From assembly GCA_036676475.1 (NCBI GenBank), contig JAKFCU010000028.1, positions 1-64,000 on the forward strand: a DNA stretch of 64,000 nucleotides. The letters are read 5' to 3'. Both the position numbers and the translations under genes were made by a program. Below are positions 42,211 through 51,001 of this stretch, piece by piece; the first letter of the stretch is position 1, and each line of letters opens with the position of its first letter. Origin of the DNA: LC029 sp036676475. Lineage in GTDB: Bacteria > Bacillota > Bacilli > Aneurinibacillales > RAOX-1. The notes beneath the pieces are model-generated. The model worked only from the letters and a program-made list of their open reading frames with translations, was not told the origin of the DNA and did no database searches.

Positions 42211-43041
42211 ATGCGTGTGGGCTTTATTGGCACAGGGAGTATGGGGACGATTCTACTCGAAGCATTCATCGCTTCAGCAGCCCTATCCCCTAATCAAATT
42301 ACAGCAAGCAATCGTTCACGGGAAAAAGTACAGAAACTAGAGCGAAGTTATCCTGGATTAAAAGTCGCGGAAAACAATATGGAGACGGTCACAGAAAGCG
42401 ATCTTGTATTTTTTTGCATCAAACCCCTAGAATTTAAAAAGGTTTTTGATGAAGTGGCACCTTACCTAAGAGAGGATCAATTGGTTATCTCCATTACGAG
42501 CCCTATTCTTATAGATGATTTAGAAAAACAAGCCACCTGTAAAATAGCCAAGGTCATCCCAAGCATCACCAATTCCGTCGGTGCAGGGGCATCCTTAATG
42601 ATGTTTGGATCTCGTTGTCAAGAAGAGGACCGCAGCTTATTGCGTGACCTTTTCGGGAAAATAAGTCGACCGCTCGAGATTCAAGAATCCCATGTAAGGG
42701 TATCGTCCGACATTGTTAGCTGTGGACCAGCCTTCATGAGCTATCTTCTGCAGCGCTTTATTACCGCGGCCGTAGAGGAAACTGGAATAAGCAAAGAGGA
42801 AGCCACCTTTCTAACCTCTCAAATGATTGTTGGATTAGGGGAATTAATTTCAAAAGGCGCTTTCGACCTTCCCACCCTGCAACAACGTGTTTGCGTTCCA
42901 GGCGGGGTAACCGGAGCAGGCTTAATGGCTCTAGAAGATATCGGTGAAGTATTTAACCGGGTTTTTCAAAATACGCATAGGAAATATCGTGAAGACTTAA
43001 AAGAGGTTTCCCACATGTTTTATGGAGACCAACCCAGCTAA
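42211..43041 (+). CDS. comER: Late competence protein ComER
   Basis: A 276-residue member of the pyrroline-5-carboxylate reductase family. The NAD(P) loop is VGFIGTGSMG, followed by VFFCIKPLEF and a C-terminal helical dimer domain with CVPGGVTGAGLMALE. It is encoded divergently from comEA as in B. subtilis. Despite the fold its competence or sporulation role is not enzymatically defined. GGGAGGAG precedes the ATG. Confidence 0.93.
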   Translation: MRVGFIGTGSMGTILLEAFIASAALSPNQITASNRSREKVQKLERSYPGLKVAENNMETVTESDLVFFCIKPLEFKKVFDEVAPYLREDQLVISITSPILIDDLEKQATCKIAKVIPSITNSVGAGASLMMFGSRCQEEDRSLLRDLFGKISRPLEIQESHVRVSSDIVSCGPAFMSYLLQRFITAAVEETGISKEEATFLTSQMIVGLGELISKGAFDLPTLQQRVCVPGGVTGAGLMALEDIGEVFNRVFQNTHRKYREDLKEVSHMFYGDQPS

Positions 43042-43044
43042 GCG

Positions 43045-43080
43045 GCCGCCGTATCCCTCAAGGGATGCGGCTTATTTTAT
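43045..43080 (+). terminator. Terminator of comER
   Basis: GCCGC..TATCCC pairs with GGGATGCGGC around TCAA, followed by TTATTTTATTT. Confidence 0.85.
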
Positions 43081-43115
43081 TTAGACATACTAAAACAAAA
43101 AGGAGATGAGTAAAC

Positions 43116-43337
43116 TTGATTCAGTTACAGCTTAATCATGAAGCGTTGTACTCCATGTTTTTTGATGATATCAAAGGTGGTAAAGCCTCATTCATCCAGC
43201 ATGGTGATGCCCTGGTTGGCAATCTTTCACAAGAAGAATTTGACGGTTTTCTCAAGGCCAATAATTTAATCACTTATCACAATACCCTCAAGGGCTATGA
43301 AGACGGAACGGTATATGGGGAGTTTGAATTAAAATAA
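43116..43337 (+). CDS. Hypothetical protein, 73 residues
   Basis: A 73-residue acidic frame (IQLQLNHEALYSMFFDDIKG, YEDGTVYGEFELK end). Translation would start at a TTG behind AAAAGGAGATGAG. I recognise no family. It lies between comER and yyaC with its own upstream terminator, and codon choice looks like that of its neighbours. Confidence 0.65.
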   Translation: MIQLQLNHEALYSMFFDDIKGGKASFIQHGDALVGNLSQEEFDGFLKANNLITYHNTLKGYEDGTVYGEFELK

Positions 43338-43411
43338 ATAAGCGGGAAATTCCGCATATTGCCTTATTGCCCTCCATCCTTAGCTGAATACACTATAGCA
43401 GGTGATTGCCA

Positions 43412-43945
43412 ATGTCCCTGCTATTTCAAATTTCGCATAAGGATGAATATGCCATCCACCACATGGCAGTGAAGATCAAGGAAAGAATTGAAAATCATTC
43501 CTCCTACTCCAACCTCATCGTCTTTTGTATTGGAACAGACCGATGTACTGGTGATTCCCTTGGTCCGTTAGTAGGGATGTTGCTTCAGCAAGCAAATCCG
43601 CCTTCTCTGCAGATATGGGGAACCCTCGAGAATCCCATACATGCTCTAAATCTAAAAGGAGCGATTCAAAAACTTAGCTATACCCATCATCCGCTTGTTA
43701 TTTCTGTAGATGCCTGCCTAGGTCTTCCCTACCACGTTGGGGATATTCAAGTGGTGGATGGTCCCATACATCCAGGAATGGGCGTAAAAAAAATTTTGCC
43801 TTCGGTCGGTGATTTTCACATTAAAGGAATTGTAAACGCTAGTGGCTTTTTAGATTCCATGGTATTGCAGAATACCCGGTTATATACGGTAATGAAAATG
43901 GCAGAAGTCATTGCCCAGTCCATCCTTTTAGCGTGTATAAAATAA
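43412..43945 (+). CDS. yyaC: Spore protease YyaC family (DUF1256)
   Basis: A 177-residue protein similar to GPR-fold peptidases. VFCIGTDRCTGDSLGPLVG is the family signature, followed by HPLVISVDACLG, IKGIVNASGFLDSMVLQNTR. YyaC is linked to spores by expression in B. subtilis and its role is poorly defined. I chose the ATG at 43412, with AGGTGAT upstream, over a TTG two codons before. Confidence 0.9.
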   Translation: MSLLFQISHKDEYAIHHMAVKIKERIENHSSYSNLIVFCIGTDRCTGDSLGPLVGMLLQQANPPSLQIWGTLENPIHALNLKGAIQKLSYTHHPLVISVDACLGLPYHVGDIQVVDGPIHPGMGVKKILPSVGDFHIKGIVNASGFLDSMVLQNTRLYTVMKMAEVIAQSILLACIK

Positions 43946-43981
43946 AAGATAGCTTCTCGTTGGTAGAGGCTATCTTTTATT
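43941..43981. terminator. Bidirectional terminator between yyaC and yqeM
   Basis: AATAAAAGATAGC pairs with GCTATCTTTTATT, 13 bp. Confidence 0.9.
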
Positions 43982-43991
43982 CTTAACACCA

Positions 43992-44741
43992 CTATTTTGT
44001 ACAGGAAAAAAACCATCTTTCACTTGTTTTCCCAGGGGGCAGCAGCTCAAAATCCGCATAACAATGAATATCTTGAAAACCGCTTTGCTTGAGCCATTTC
44101 GAGAGATCTTCCAAAGCATATCCCCGTTGTACATGAAGTTCATCAAAGCGACGATAAAAATGCCCTTCCTGAACAAATATGGTTAAATCATGGATGACAC
44201 TATCTTCCCCATCACACTCACATTCCCATATATAAGAGATTTCGTCCTCGGTTAAGGTAAAGGTATGATCACCAAATACTTCCCTTATCTTATATAGAGA
44301 ATGGACGTCAAAAAGAAATACCCCACCTGGTCTTAAAGCACGGTAGACTTGGTCAAAAGTTTGTCTTATACCTGCCGAACTGGTGATGTAATTTAAGGAA
44401 TCACAAAAACAGACAATAGAATCCACTGGTACAGGAGACGTAAACTCTCTCATATCCTGTTGGTATAATTCCAATTTCAATCCTTTTTCTTGTGCCTTGT
44501 CCTGCGTAACGCAAAGCATTTCATCCGATAAATCCATTCCCGTCACTTCGTATCCAGCCTGTGTTAATAGAATGCAAATCGTTCCGGTTCCACAGGCCAA
44601 ATCGATGACTTTTTGAGGTTGAAGACCACATCGCTCCCACTCCGTTTGGGCAAAATGAATCCATTGGTCATAGGGAGCATCGGCCATTAACCGATCGTAT
44701 ACCTGGGCCAGATGTGTATAACTAGTGGACTTGTACGACAC
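43992..44741 (-). CDS. yqeM: Class I SAM-dependent methyltransferase YqeM
   Basis: A 249-residue methyltransferase with VIDLACGTGTICILLTQAGY, VTGMDLSDEML and VDSIVCFCDSLNYI. Substrate unknown. It is the last gene of the yqeG operon and overlaps rsfS by 20 nt. I favour the GTG at 44741 (MSYKSTSYTHLAQVYD), 6 nt behind GGGGAG; an ATG two codons earlier is too close to that site. Confidence 0.88.
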   Translation of the reverse strand: MSYKSTSYTHLAQVYDRLMADAPYDQWIHFAQTEWERCGLQPQKVIDLACGTGTICILLTQAGYEVTGMDLSDEMLCVTQDKAQEKGLKLELYQQDMREFTSPVPVDSIVCFCDSLNYITSSAGIRQTFDQVYRALRPGGVFLFDVHSLYKIREVFGDHTFTLTEDEISYIWECECDGEDSVIHDLTIFVQEGHFYRRFDELHVQRGYALEDLSKWLKQSGFQDIHCYADFELLPPGKTSERWFFSCTK

Positions 44742-45063
44742 CTGCATCTCCCCATATTCGTTCGATATTATAAAATTCCCGTTCGTCTTTATGAAAAATA
44801 TGGACAACCACGTCTCCAAGGTCCACCAGCACCCATCGGGCATTATCAAAGCCCTCCACGCCTTTTACATCTACTCCTGCTTCATGCATCCTTTTCTTCA
44901 GCTCAGAAGCCAATGCCTGGACCTGTGTACCTGAATTTCCATGACAAATGACAAAATAATCGGCAATGACAGAGAGACCCTGGATATCCAAAACAAGGAC
45001 ATTGCCAGCCTTTTTATCTTCCATGATTTTCGCTGTCTTTTGCGCAATCTCAAATACAGTCAT
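44722..45063 (-). CDS. rsfS: Ribosome silencing factor
   Basis: A 113-residue RsfS/YqeL protein that binds uL14 and blocks subunit joining under starvation. Signature segments are VLVLDIQGLSVIADYFVICH, VEGFDNARWVLVDLGDVVVH and FHKDEREFYNIERIW. The ATG at 45063 follows GGGAGTGA; the longer frame is not needed. Confidence 0.94.
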   Translation of the reverse strand: MTVFEIAQKTAKIMEDKKAGNVLVLDIQGLSVIADYFVICHGNSGTQVQALASELKKRMHEAGVDVKGVEGFDNARWVLVDLGDVVVHIFHKDEREFYNIERIWGDAGVVQVH

Positions 45064-45138
45064 TCTCTTCACTCCCTTCTTTAGCGAACGGATTAACGTT
45101 CCTTTTCTCTTCTCCATTTCTTAAAGAAAACTTGGCTG

Positions 45139-45155
45139 GCGCCAAGCCTTGGCGC
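45139..45155. repeat. 17-nt GC-rich palindrome
   Basis: GCGCCAAGCCTTGGCGC is symmetric except for its central base. It lies upstream of rsfS, 50 nt before the large palindrome. Confidence 0.6.
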
Positions 45156-45201
45156 AGACAACGTCATTAACCTCCATATGGTCAATGATGTTACGCGGCA
45201 T

Positions 45202-45294
45202 GTCCCCCCTCTTGACATCAAGGTTACACCTTCATTTTGATAAAATTACATTTTATCAAAATGAACCCAAAGGGTTGATGTCAAGAGGGGGGAC
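45202..45294. repeat. 93-bp complex palindrome able to form a cloverleaf
   Basis: Outer arms 45202-45221 and 45275-45294 are perfect 20-bp complements (GTCCCCCCTCTTGACATCAA and its reverse). Inner arms 45231-45245 and 45251-45265 are perfect 15-bp complements around TTACA. The two 9-nt segments between them do not pair with each other; each can fold alone: GGTtacACC and CCCaaaGGG. Together this is a four-way junction. There is no T-tract, so it is not an ordinary terminator. It lies between yqeK and rsfS. Confidence 0.88.
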
Positions 45295-45331
45295 TATTTG
45301 CCCTTATGCAGCGAAGGAAAGTGAAAAAAAC

Positions 45332-45910
45332 TTATACTTTCCTAGTCGCCAAGCTGTAAATGATATCATTATAGGTTTGCAATGTAAGGGGATAAATTCT
45401 TTTCTTCTGTTTCACAAGAAAGGAAATCGTATTGCCCAGTGCCTGAGCTAATGCAAAGTCAAGATGCTGTTCAGCCAATTCTCTGATTTCTTCCACTCCG
45501 GGAAATTGGCGGCCTGGCTCAATATAATCGGCTAACCACAATATTTTTTCCAACCTGCTCATTCCAGGTCGTCCTGAAGTATGGTAAGCGATAGCATCCA
45601 AGACCTCTTGATCCTCGATTCCCAACTCTTGTCTAGCAACAATAGCCCCTACGGGGGCATGCCATAATTCTTTATCATAATCAAGTAAATCAGCAGGGAT
45701 AGATGGTTCCCTTTCCATTATCCCTCTCATCTTGCTTTTCTCCCAATATTTGCAAAAATCATGAAGCAGACCTGCTAACTCTGCCTTTTGGGGATCGGCC
45801 CCAAATCGTTCAGCTAAAGTAACTGCCGTGGAGGCTACACCTAGGGTATGTAGAAACCGATGATCGGTCATTTGCTCTTTCACTTTGCTTAACAGCTCTT
45901 CACGATTCAT
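45332..45910 (-). CDS. yqeK: HD-domain Ap4A hydrolase YqeK
   Basis: A 192-residue HD phosphohydrolase. Metal residues are visible in RFLHTLGVASTA, LAGLLHDFCKYW and ALDAIAYHTSGRPGMS-like DAIAYHTSGRPGMS. The family cleaves diadenosine tetraphosphate symmetrically to ADP. It overlaps nadD by 11 nt, as part of the yqeG operon. Confidence 0.93.
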   Translation of the reverse strand: MNREELLSKVKEQMTDHRFLHTLGVASTAVTLAERFGADPQKAELAGLLHDFCKYWEKSKMRGIMEREPSIPADLLDYDKELWHAPVGAIVARQELGIEDQEVLDAIAYHTSGRPGMSRLEKILWLADYIEPGRQFPGVEEIRELAEQHLDFALAQALGNTISFLVKQKKRIYPLTLQTYNDIIYSLATRKV

Positions 45911-46475
45911 ACAACCTTTTCTCCTCTATGTATAGTCTAACCTCTTCTCTTACCATAAAACGAATGGAGTTTCCGCGATTGATTCGTTCCCGAATCATCG
46001 TAGAAGAGATATCTACTTGGGGAAATGCCATATTTTTTACATACTCCCGCGAAAAAAAATGATCCGGTTCATAACCGGGACGGTGAACGCCAATAAACTG
46101 GATTAACTTTACCAGGTCCTTTATTTGATGCCAATGAGGAAGATAATCGACCATATCTCCGCCAATAATGAAAAAGAATTGGTCTTCAGGAAACTGTTCC
46201 TTCAATGCCCGAACAGTATCAATCGTATAGGATGGTCCTGCCCGATCCAGTTCAAAGGAACTGGCTATAAAATAAGGAATCTCCCCGATAGCTAGCCTTA
46301 CCATTTGAAGACGGTGAGAGGAATCGGTAACCTTCTTTCCTTCCTTATGCGGAGGAACATGGGCCGGCATAAACCAAATTTGGTCCAACTGAAATGTATC
46401 CCTCACCTGCTCAGCAATGATCATATGAACGATGTGGATGGGATCAAAGGTTCCGCCTAAAATTCCAATTTTCAT
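45900..46475 (-). CDS. nadD: Nicotinate-nucleotide adenylyltransferase
   Basis: A 191-residue nucleotidyltransferase making deamido-NAD. It has GILGGTFDPIHIVHM (the HxGH-type site, here HIVH), MPAHVPPHKE, FIIGGDMVDYLPHW and the C-terminal DISSTMIRERI motif. Confidence 0.95.
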   Translation of the reverse strand: MKIGILGGTFDPIHIVHMIIAEQVRDTFQLDQIWFMPAHVPPHKEGKKVTDSSHRLQMVRLAIGEIPYFIASSFELDRAGPSYTIDTVRALKEQFPEDQFFFIIGGDMVDYLPHWHQIKDLVKLIQFIGVHRPGYEPDHFFSREYVKNMAFPQVDISSTMIRERINRGNSIRFMVREEVRLYIEEKRLYES

Positions 46476-46478
46476 GGC

Positions 46479-46772
46479 TTATCTGGGAAGCTCAATCTTC
46501 TTTTGCTCTTTTGATTCCTTATATAAGACAACCGTTCTTCCAATCAATTGCACCAATTCCGCATCGGATCCTTCAGCAAGCTTTTCAGCCACATCATGCT
46601 TATCCTCACTGCACGTATCAAGCATGGAAACCTTGATTAATTCCCTAACTTCCAACGCTTCTTCGATCTGTTTAATCAAATTCTCGTTCACGCCGCCTTT
46701 TCCAACCTGAAAAATGGGGGTAAGGTGGTGGGCTTCCGATCTTAAAAATCGTTTTTGTTTTCCCGTAAGCAT
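46479..46772 (-). CDS. yhbY: Ribosome-associated CRM-domain RNA-binding protein (YqeI)
   Basis: A 97-residue YhbY/CRM-domain protein with LTGKQKRFLRSEAHHLTPIF, QVGKGGVNENLI (the GxxG-type RNA loop) and LIGRTVVLYKESKE. It associates with pre-50S particles in E. coli. Confidence 0.94.
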   Translation of the reverse strand: MLTGKQKRFLRSEAHHLTPIFQVGKGGVNENLIKQIEEALEVRELIKVSMLDTCSEDKHDVAEKLAEGSDAELVQLIGRTVVLYKESKEQKKIELPR

Positions 46773-46793
46773 TTCGTTTGCTCCCTTCTCCGT

Positions 46794-47642
46794 TTATTTG
46801 TTCATAAGGCGTTGCAAGACTAAGCTTCGCATCAGATCAATGGGAGGCCTGTGGCCTGTCCATAATTCAAATGCAAGTGCTCCTTGATGCACAAACATAC
46901 CGACCCCATTGTGGATTTTTGCGCCTTTTGCTTCTGCAGCAAGCAAGAGTTTTGTCTGAATCGGATTATAAATAAGATCACTCACTAAAAGCCCACTATG
47001 CAGCTGTTTCTCTGAAATGGGCATCTCATCAATCTGGGGAACCATTCCAATGGATGTGGTATTTACTACAAGGTCGATTTCCTTAAGATCAATCCGTTCC
47101 AAGTCACCCAGTGACATGGCCTTACAGGGAACATGATTGGAGATATGCCGAGCCAGTACTTCCGCCTTATCCACAGATCGATTGGCAATGACCATATGGC
47201 TAACACCTCTTCTTGCCAAGGAAATACCAACAGCTCTGGCCGCTCCGCCAGCACCAAGAACTAAAACCCGTTTTTCCTCCACTGAAATCTGGGATTCTTC
47301 TAATAGCGATTGAATAAAACCACGTCCATCCGTATTATATCCAATCAGCTTGCCGTTATCGTTAACAACCGTATTGATAGCACCAATATCCAGGGCTTCC
47401 TCATCGATTTCGTCTAAATACTCCATAATGGCAACCTTATGTGGAATGGTCACATTGACTCCGCGAAAAGAAAGGGCCCGAATGCCTTCCACCGCTTGTC
47501 TAAGATTATCCTGGGAAACGGCAAAAGCAGCAGAAGCATAATTTAGACCAAGCTGCTTATAGGCTGCATTGTGCATAACTGGTGTCAGGGATTGTCTAAT
47601 CGGATTCCCAAAAACGCCTGTCATTATGGTCTGACTATCCAT
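46794..47642 (-). CDS. aroE: Shikimate dehydrogenase
   Basis: A 282-residue NADPH-dependent enzyme of aromatic amino acid synthesis. GVFGNPIRQSLTPVMHNAA forms the shikimate site, NVTIPHK contains the catalytic Lys, VLVLGAGGAARAVG binds NADP, and GVGMFVHQGALAFELWTG closes the site. Confidence 0.95.
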   Translation of the reverse strand: MDSQTIMTGVFGNPIRQSLTPVMHNAAYKQLGLNYASAAFAVSQDNLRQAVEGIRALSFRGVNVTIPHKVAIMEYLDEIDEEALDIGAINTVVNDNGKLIGYNTDGRGFIQSLLEESQISVEEKRVLVLGAGGAARAVGISLARRGVSHMVIANRSVDKAEVLARHISNHVPCKAMSLGDLERIDLKEIDLVVNTTSIGMVPQIDEMPISEKQLHSGLLVSDLIYNPIQTKLLLAAEAKGAKIHNGVGMFVHQGALAFELWTGHRPPIDLMRSLVLQRLMNK

Positions 47643-47668
47643 ATCTCTTTCTCCTCTCCTTATCTTAT

Positions 47669-48787
47669 CTATATCAATGCTTTTCTAACTATGACGGATA
47701 CCCCTTCCGGTGCATAAACATCCATATAAGCTCCGATTTGTCCAATAGTGATCCAGCCAAGCCCTGAAATGACAATATCTTGTTTCTCCCCAGGAACGAT
47801 TCTGAAGGAATGCCTTTTCAACGGAGGCAATCGCTTGACTTCTTCTCCCGTAGGCGGAGAGAGGATCTCTGTTCCCAAATGGGTCCGATATAATTCATCT
47901 GCTTTTTCCAACTTGGTACGATGGATATTCATGCGGTTAGAAGCATAAACCACCAAGGGCTGTCGATCTCCTCGCACAAAATCGATTCGAGCCATCCCCC
48001 CCAAAAACAGGGTTTGTTTATCATTCAATTGGAATACCTTGGGATTAATACGTTTCTCTGGGGAAATCAATTTCAAATCCTCAGGAGCCACCATATGAAC
48101 AATTTGGTCTTTATTAATGATGCCAGGTGTATCGAACATGGAGGTATGATCATCGATTGGAATTTCAATCATATCCAGGGTTGTACCAGGAAATCTGGAA
48201 GTGGTAAGCTCAACATCCACCTCTCCATACTGCTTAAGCAAGCTATTTATTAATGTCGATTTTCCTACATTAGTTGCCCCTACAATATAGACATCCTGCT
48301 TCTTGCGATATGTAGACATAGCCTCCACTAACCGTTCCATTCCGTTTCCGCTTTTGGCGCTGCAAAGAACCACATCTACTGGCTTTAAGCCAAGCTGCTT
48401 CGCCTCATACTTCATCCAATTGACCAAACGATTTGGGTTGATCGCTTGAGGAAGCAAATCAAGCTTATTCCCTACCAATAAAATAGGATTGCTGCCAACA
48501 AAACGATGAAGCCCCTTCAGCCAGCTTCCATTAAAATCAAAAATGTCAACGACTTTAACCACCAAGGCTTTAGTTGACCCAATGCCATTAAGTATCCGGA
48601 TAAAATCATCATCATCCATAGATACTTGAGCGACTTCATTATAATGTATAATTCGAAAACAGCGCTGACAGATGAGCTTTTCCTTTTCCAGTGCACTTTG
48701 AGGTGCATACCCTTGTCTTTGTTCGTTTTCGGTTTGGATGATAACGCCGCATCCGGCGCAGTGTCTTGCTTCTGTTAATGCTGTCAT
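47669..48787 (-). CDS. yqeH: Ribosome biogenesis GTPase YqeH
   Basis: A 372-residue circularly permuted GTPase for 30S assembly. An N-terminal zinc finger (CAGCG, then CQRC) precedes G motifs in the permuted order: NKLDL, SAKSGNG, VGATNVGKSTLIN, DTPG. The ATG at 48787 is preferred over the one at 48805, which would include the GGGAGG site; spacing then is about 10 nt. Confidence 0.94.
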   Translation of the reverse strand: MTALTEARHCAGCGVIIQTENEQRQGYAPQSALEKEKLICQRCFRIIHYNEVAQVSMDDDDFIRILNGIGSTKALVVKVVDIFDFNGSWLKGLHRFVGSNPILLVGNKLDLLPQAINPNRLVNWMKYEAKQLGLKPVDVVLCSAKSGNGMERLVEAMSTYRKKQDVYIVGATNVGKSTLINSLLKQYGEVDVELTTSRFPGTTLDMIEIPIDDHTSMFDTPGIINKDQIVHMVAPEDLKLISPEKRINPKVFQLNDKQTLFLGGMARIDFVRGDRQPLVVYASNRMNIHRTKLEKADELYRTHLGTEILSPPTGEEVKRLPPLKRHSFRIVPGEKQDIVISGLGWITIGQIGAYMDVYAPEGVSVIVRKALI

Positions 48788-48792
48788 CCGAT

Positions 48793-49311
48793 CTAATCCT
48801 CCCATGTTATCAACCCTTTTTTCCTTAACCAGGATAGGGCTATTCGTTCCAAACGGCGATTGAAGCGGGTAAAAAAACCGTCCGTTTGGGCAACTGGCAC
48901 CACTAAGATGGTGTATAGACCTGAACGGTTTCCGCCTAAAACATCTGTAAACATTTGATCTCCAATCACCACGATTTCCTCTGGAGACAATCCTAACCGC
49001 AGAATACCGTCCTGAAATGGGGCTCTTGTCGGCTTCTTTGCAGCGTGAATATAAGGAATACCTAAGGGATCTGCAAAAGCGGAAACACGCACCTGATTAT
49101 TATTCGATACCACGATGACTTGGAAGCCTTCCTGCTTTAACCGATTTAACCATTCCATCAGCTGTGGCGTTGCATTGGGACGATCCCATTCAATCAACGT
49201 ATTATCAAGATCCGCAATAATTCCCTTTACTCCGCGTTGTTTCAACGCTTGTATATCGATATCATAAATCGAATACACGTGTAAATCAGGAATCAAATTT
49301 TTTAACCACAT
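48793..49311 (-). CDS. yqeG: HAD phosphatase YqeG
   Basis: A 172-residue HAD-superfamily IIIA phosphatase: GIIADLDNTLIEWDRP carries the nucleophile and acid Asp residues, VVSNNNQVRV and EIVVIGDQMFTDVLGGNR the other motifs. It opens the conserved operon. The ATG at 49311 follows GAGGTGGAGG. Confidence 0.93.
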   Translation of the reverse strand: MWLKNLIPDLHVYSIYDIDIQALKQRGVKGIIADLDNTLIEWDRPNATPQLMEWLNRLKQEGFQVIVVSNNNQVRVSAFADPLGIPYIHAAKKPTRAPFQDGILRLGLSPEEIVVIGDQMFTDVLGGNRSGLYTILVVPVAQTDGFFTRFNRRLERIALSWLRKKGLITWED

Positions 49312-49399
49312 GGCCTCCACCTCGCCATTACTTGTCTATTTTCTGCATATTTTTTCGGAGTTGCATCTCCTCTATACATAAACGCAAAAGATCATAAAA

Positions 49400-49432
49400 G
49401 ACGAAAAAACTGCGGACTTAAGCCGACAGTTC
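49400..49432 (-). terminator. Terminator overlapping the tetR stop codon
   Basis: AACTG.CGG pairs with CCG.CAGTT on the minus strand, with TTTTTTCG after it. The left arm contains the TAA stop. Confidence 0.75.
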
Positions 49433-49987
49433 ACTAGAGAAGGATGATAGCACCATTACAATGAGATCATCAAAAAGATCAGCATTAAACGGTCTTTGAT
49501 AGTATAGCTCAACGATGTTTACGTTGGTGAAGGGAAATCGGGTCAATGCCATAAATTTAATGGCTGCATGGCTAGGATTCTCGATTCCCATTCTCTCAAA
49601 AAATGAAATCAGCCTATTATTGAGGGAAATATAGTGGGGCCTTATCACTTCATCAAACCGTTCCGTTTCCAGCGTGATTTCTCTCATGACAATTCTCGAA
49701 GAATCAAAATTGGAATACATATATTCAATATTATTTCTGGTTAAGTTGCAAATGGCATCTTTTTTATTCAATATGGGTCCATCTAATATAGGATAAAGGC
49801 ACTCAGATAATCCTAAATAGAATTGATCTGCAATACGATGAAGAATTCCAATTTTATTGTGAAAATAGTACGAGATGGAACCAATATTGACATTCGCTTC
49901 TGAAGCTATCTTTCTAACGGATACGTAATCATAGCCGTATTTAGCAAACAGTAAGCGTGAAGAATCTAAAATTTCCTGCTCAGACAT
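49418..49987 (-). CDS. TetR/AcrR family transcriptional regulator
   Basis: A 189-residue regulator. The N-terminal HTH (LDSSRLLFAKYGYDYVSVRK, IASEANVNIGSISYYFHNK) is standard; the C-terminal ligand domain is variable (CEM-like, with MREITLETERFDEVIRPHY). No transporter or enzyme lies beside it to suggest a target. Confidence 0.9.
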   Translation of the reverse strand: MSEQEILDSSRLLFAKYGYDYVSVRKIASEANVNIGSISYYFHNKIGILHRIADQFYLGLSECLYPILDGPILNKKDAICNLTRNNIEYMYSNFDSSRIVMREITLETERFDEVIRPHYISLNNRLISFFERMGIENPSHAAIKFMALTRFPFTNVNIVELYYQRPFNADLFDDLIVMVLSSFSSELSA

Positions 49988-50159
49988 GTTGTCACTCCCT
50001 TCGGCTTAAATTTGTCTATTTTCACGGGGTTCATTTTTACTGCTATACAAGAAGAATATAAATCAAAACTCATTATAGCCCATCTATACTATTTGGTATA
50101 TACTTTACCCCAAATCTTAGATAGTTAGCCTAATCCTGACGTAGAAAGAAAGGATAGAA

Positions 50160-50182
50160 AAACCAGGCAAAGCCTGGCTGCA
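50160..50182 (-). terminator. Terminator of zur
   Basis: GCCAGGC TTT GCCTGG stem with TTTTTC on the minus strand. Confidence 0.85.
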
Positions 50183-50188
50183 ACGTTG

Positions 50189-50602
50189 CTATCCTTCACA
50201 TTGACTGCAATAACCATAAATTTCAAATTTATGCCCTGTAATGGTGAAATCATCCAGATTCCCAAACATTCCATCTAATGGACAAGCTTTTACATGCTTT
50301 GTTTTCCCGCAACGCAAGCAGATTAAATGATGGTGATGACTTGTTTCACTGCATTGGAAACGGTATTTCCTTTCCCCATTCAGCTCGGTATCCTCGAGAA
50401 TTCCCAAATCCGCAAAGAGTGAAAGGTTTCGATAGATCGTGTCAAAGCTAAGATTCGGATATTCATCCTTCATAAGATCAAGCAAATCTTTAGCCGACAT
50501 ATATCTCTTCTCTTTTGCAAAAATACGAATCATCTCTTCCCTTTTACCGGTATATTTGTACCCCTCATTCTTGAGAAGCTCCAACGCTTGATCCAGATTC
50601 AT
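50189..50602 (-). CDS. zur: Zinc uptake regulator Zur (Fur family)
   Basis: A 137-residue Fur-family repressor close to B. subtilis Zur. HTH region LSFDTIYRNLSLFADLGILE; sensory site SETSHHHHLICLRCGKTKHV; a structural zinc is bound by CxxC pairs (CLRC and CSQC at the end). The start reads MNLDQALELLKNEGYKYTGK, very like B. subtilis. Confidence 0.92.
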   Translation of the reverse strand: MNLDQALELLKNEGYKYTGKREEMIRIFAKEKRYMSAKDLLDLMKDEYPNLSFDTIYRNLSLFADLGILEDTELNGERKYRFQCSETSHHHHLICLRCGKTKHVKACPLDGMFGNLDDFTITGHKFEIYGYCSQCEG

Positions 50603-50711
50603 TTGAAAATTCCCCTTCCAATTGCTTATCCTCTATTTTATCAGAGCCGTAAATGGAAGGTCAATTTAACATCCCAAGTATCCGCTTTATGCGAACCTCT
50701 TTTGAATAAAA

Positions 50712-50743
50712 AGAAAGACCCCGTTTTTTCACCAGGATCTTTC
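50712..50743 (-). terminator. Terminator of the 40-residue zinc-ribbon gene
   Basis: AGAAAGATCC / GGGTCTTTCT with one mismatch, then TTTTATTC on the minus strand. Confidence 0.75.
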
Positions 50744-50753
50744 TCATGTATAT

Positions 50754-50876
50754 CTATTCATCATTCGACTTTTCTTTATTCGTTACATCTGTACTTACAC
50801 GGCAGTCTTCACATATCCAATGGTCATTGGGTTGTCCGTCTTTTACCGTTTTATTACAGGATTCACATGTTGGCAT
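50754..50876 (-). CDS. Small zinc-ribbon protein, 40 residues
   Basis: A 40-codon frame starting MPTCESCNKTVKDGQPNDHW and continuing ICEDCRVSTDVTNKE. Two CxxC pairs (C4/C7 and C22/C25) form a minimal treble-clef or ribbon zinc site. GGAGGTGATTCC is an excellent ribosome binding site and a terminator follows. It lies between zur and sigK. A zinc-linked role beside zur is tempting but unproven. Confidence 0.75.
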   Translation of the reverse strand: MPTCESCNKTVKDGQPNDHWICEDCRVSTDVTNKEKSNDE

Positions 50877-51001
50877 TGGAATCACCTCCGTTAGATATTA
50901 ATATTATCTTAACTTATCTACTCTTGTATGGCAGTGATTTAATTCACACGAAAAGCCCCATCCGATTATCTTGGATAGGACTATGAGATACCCACTCGAT
51001 T

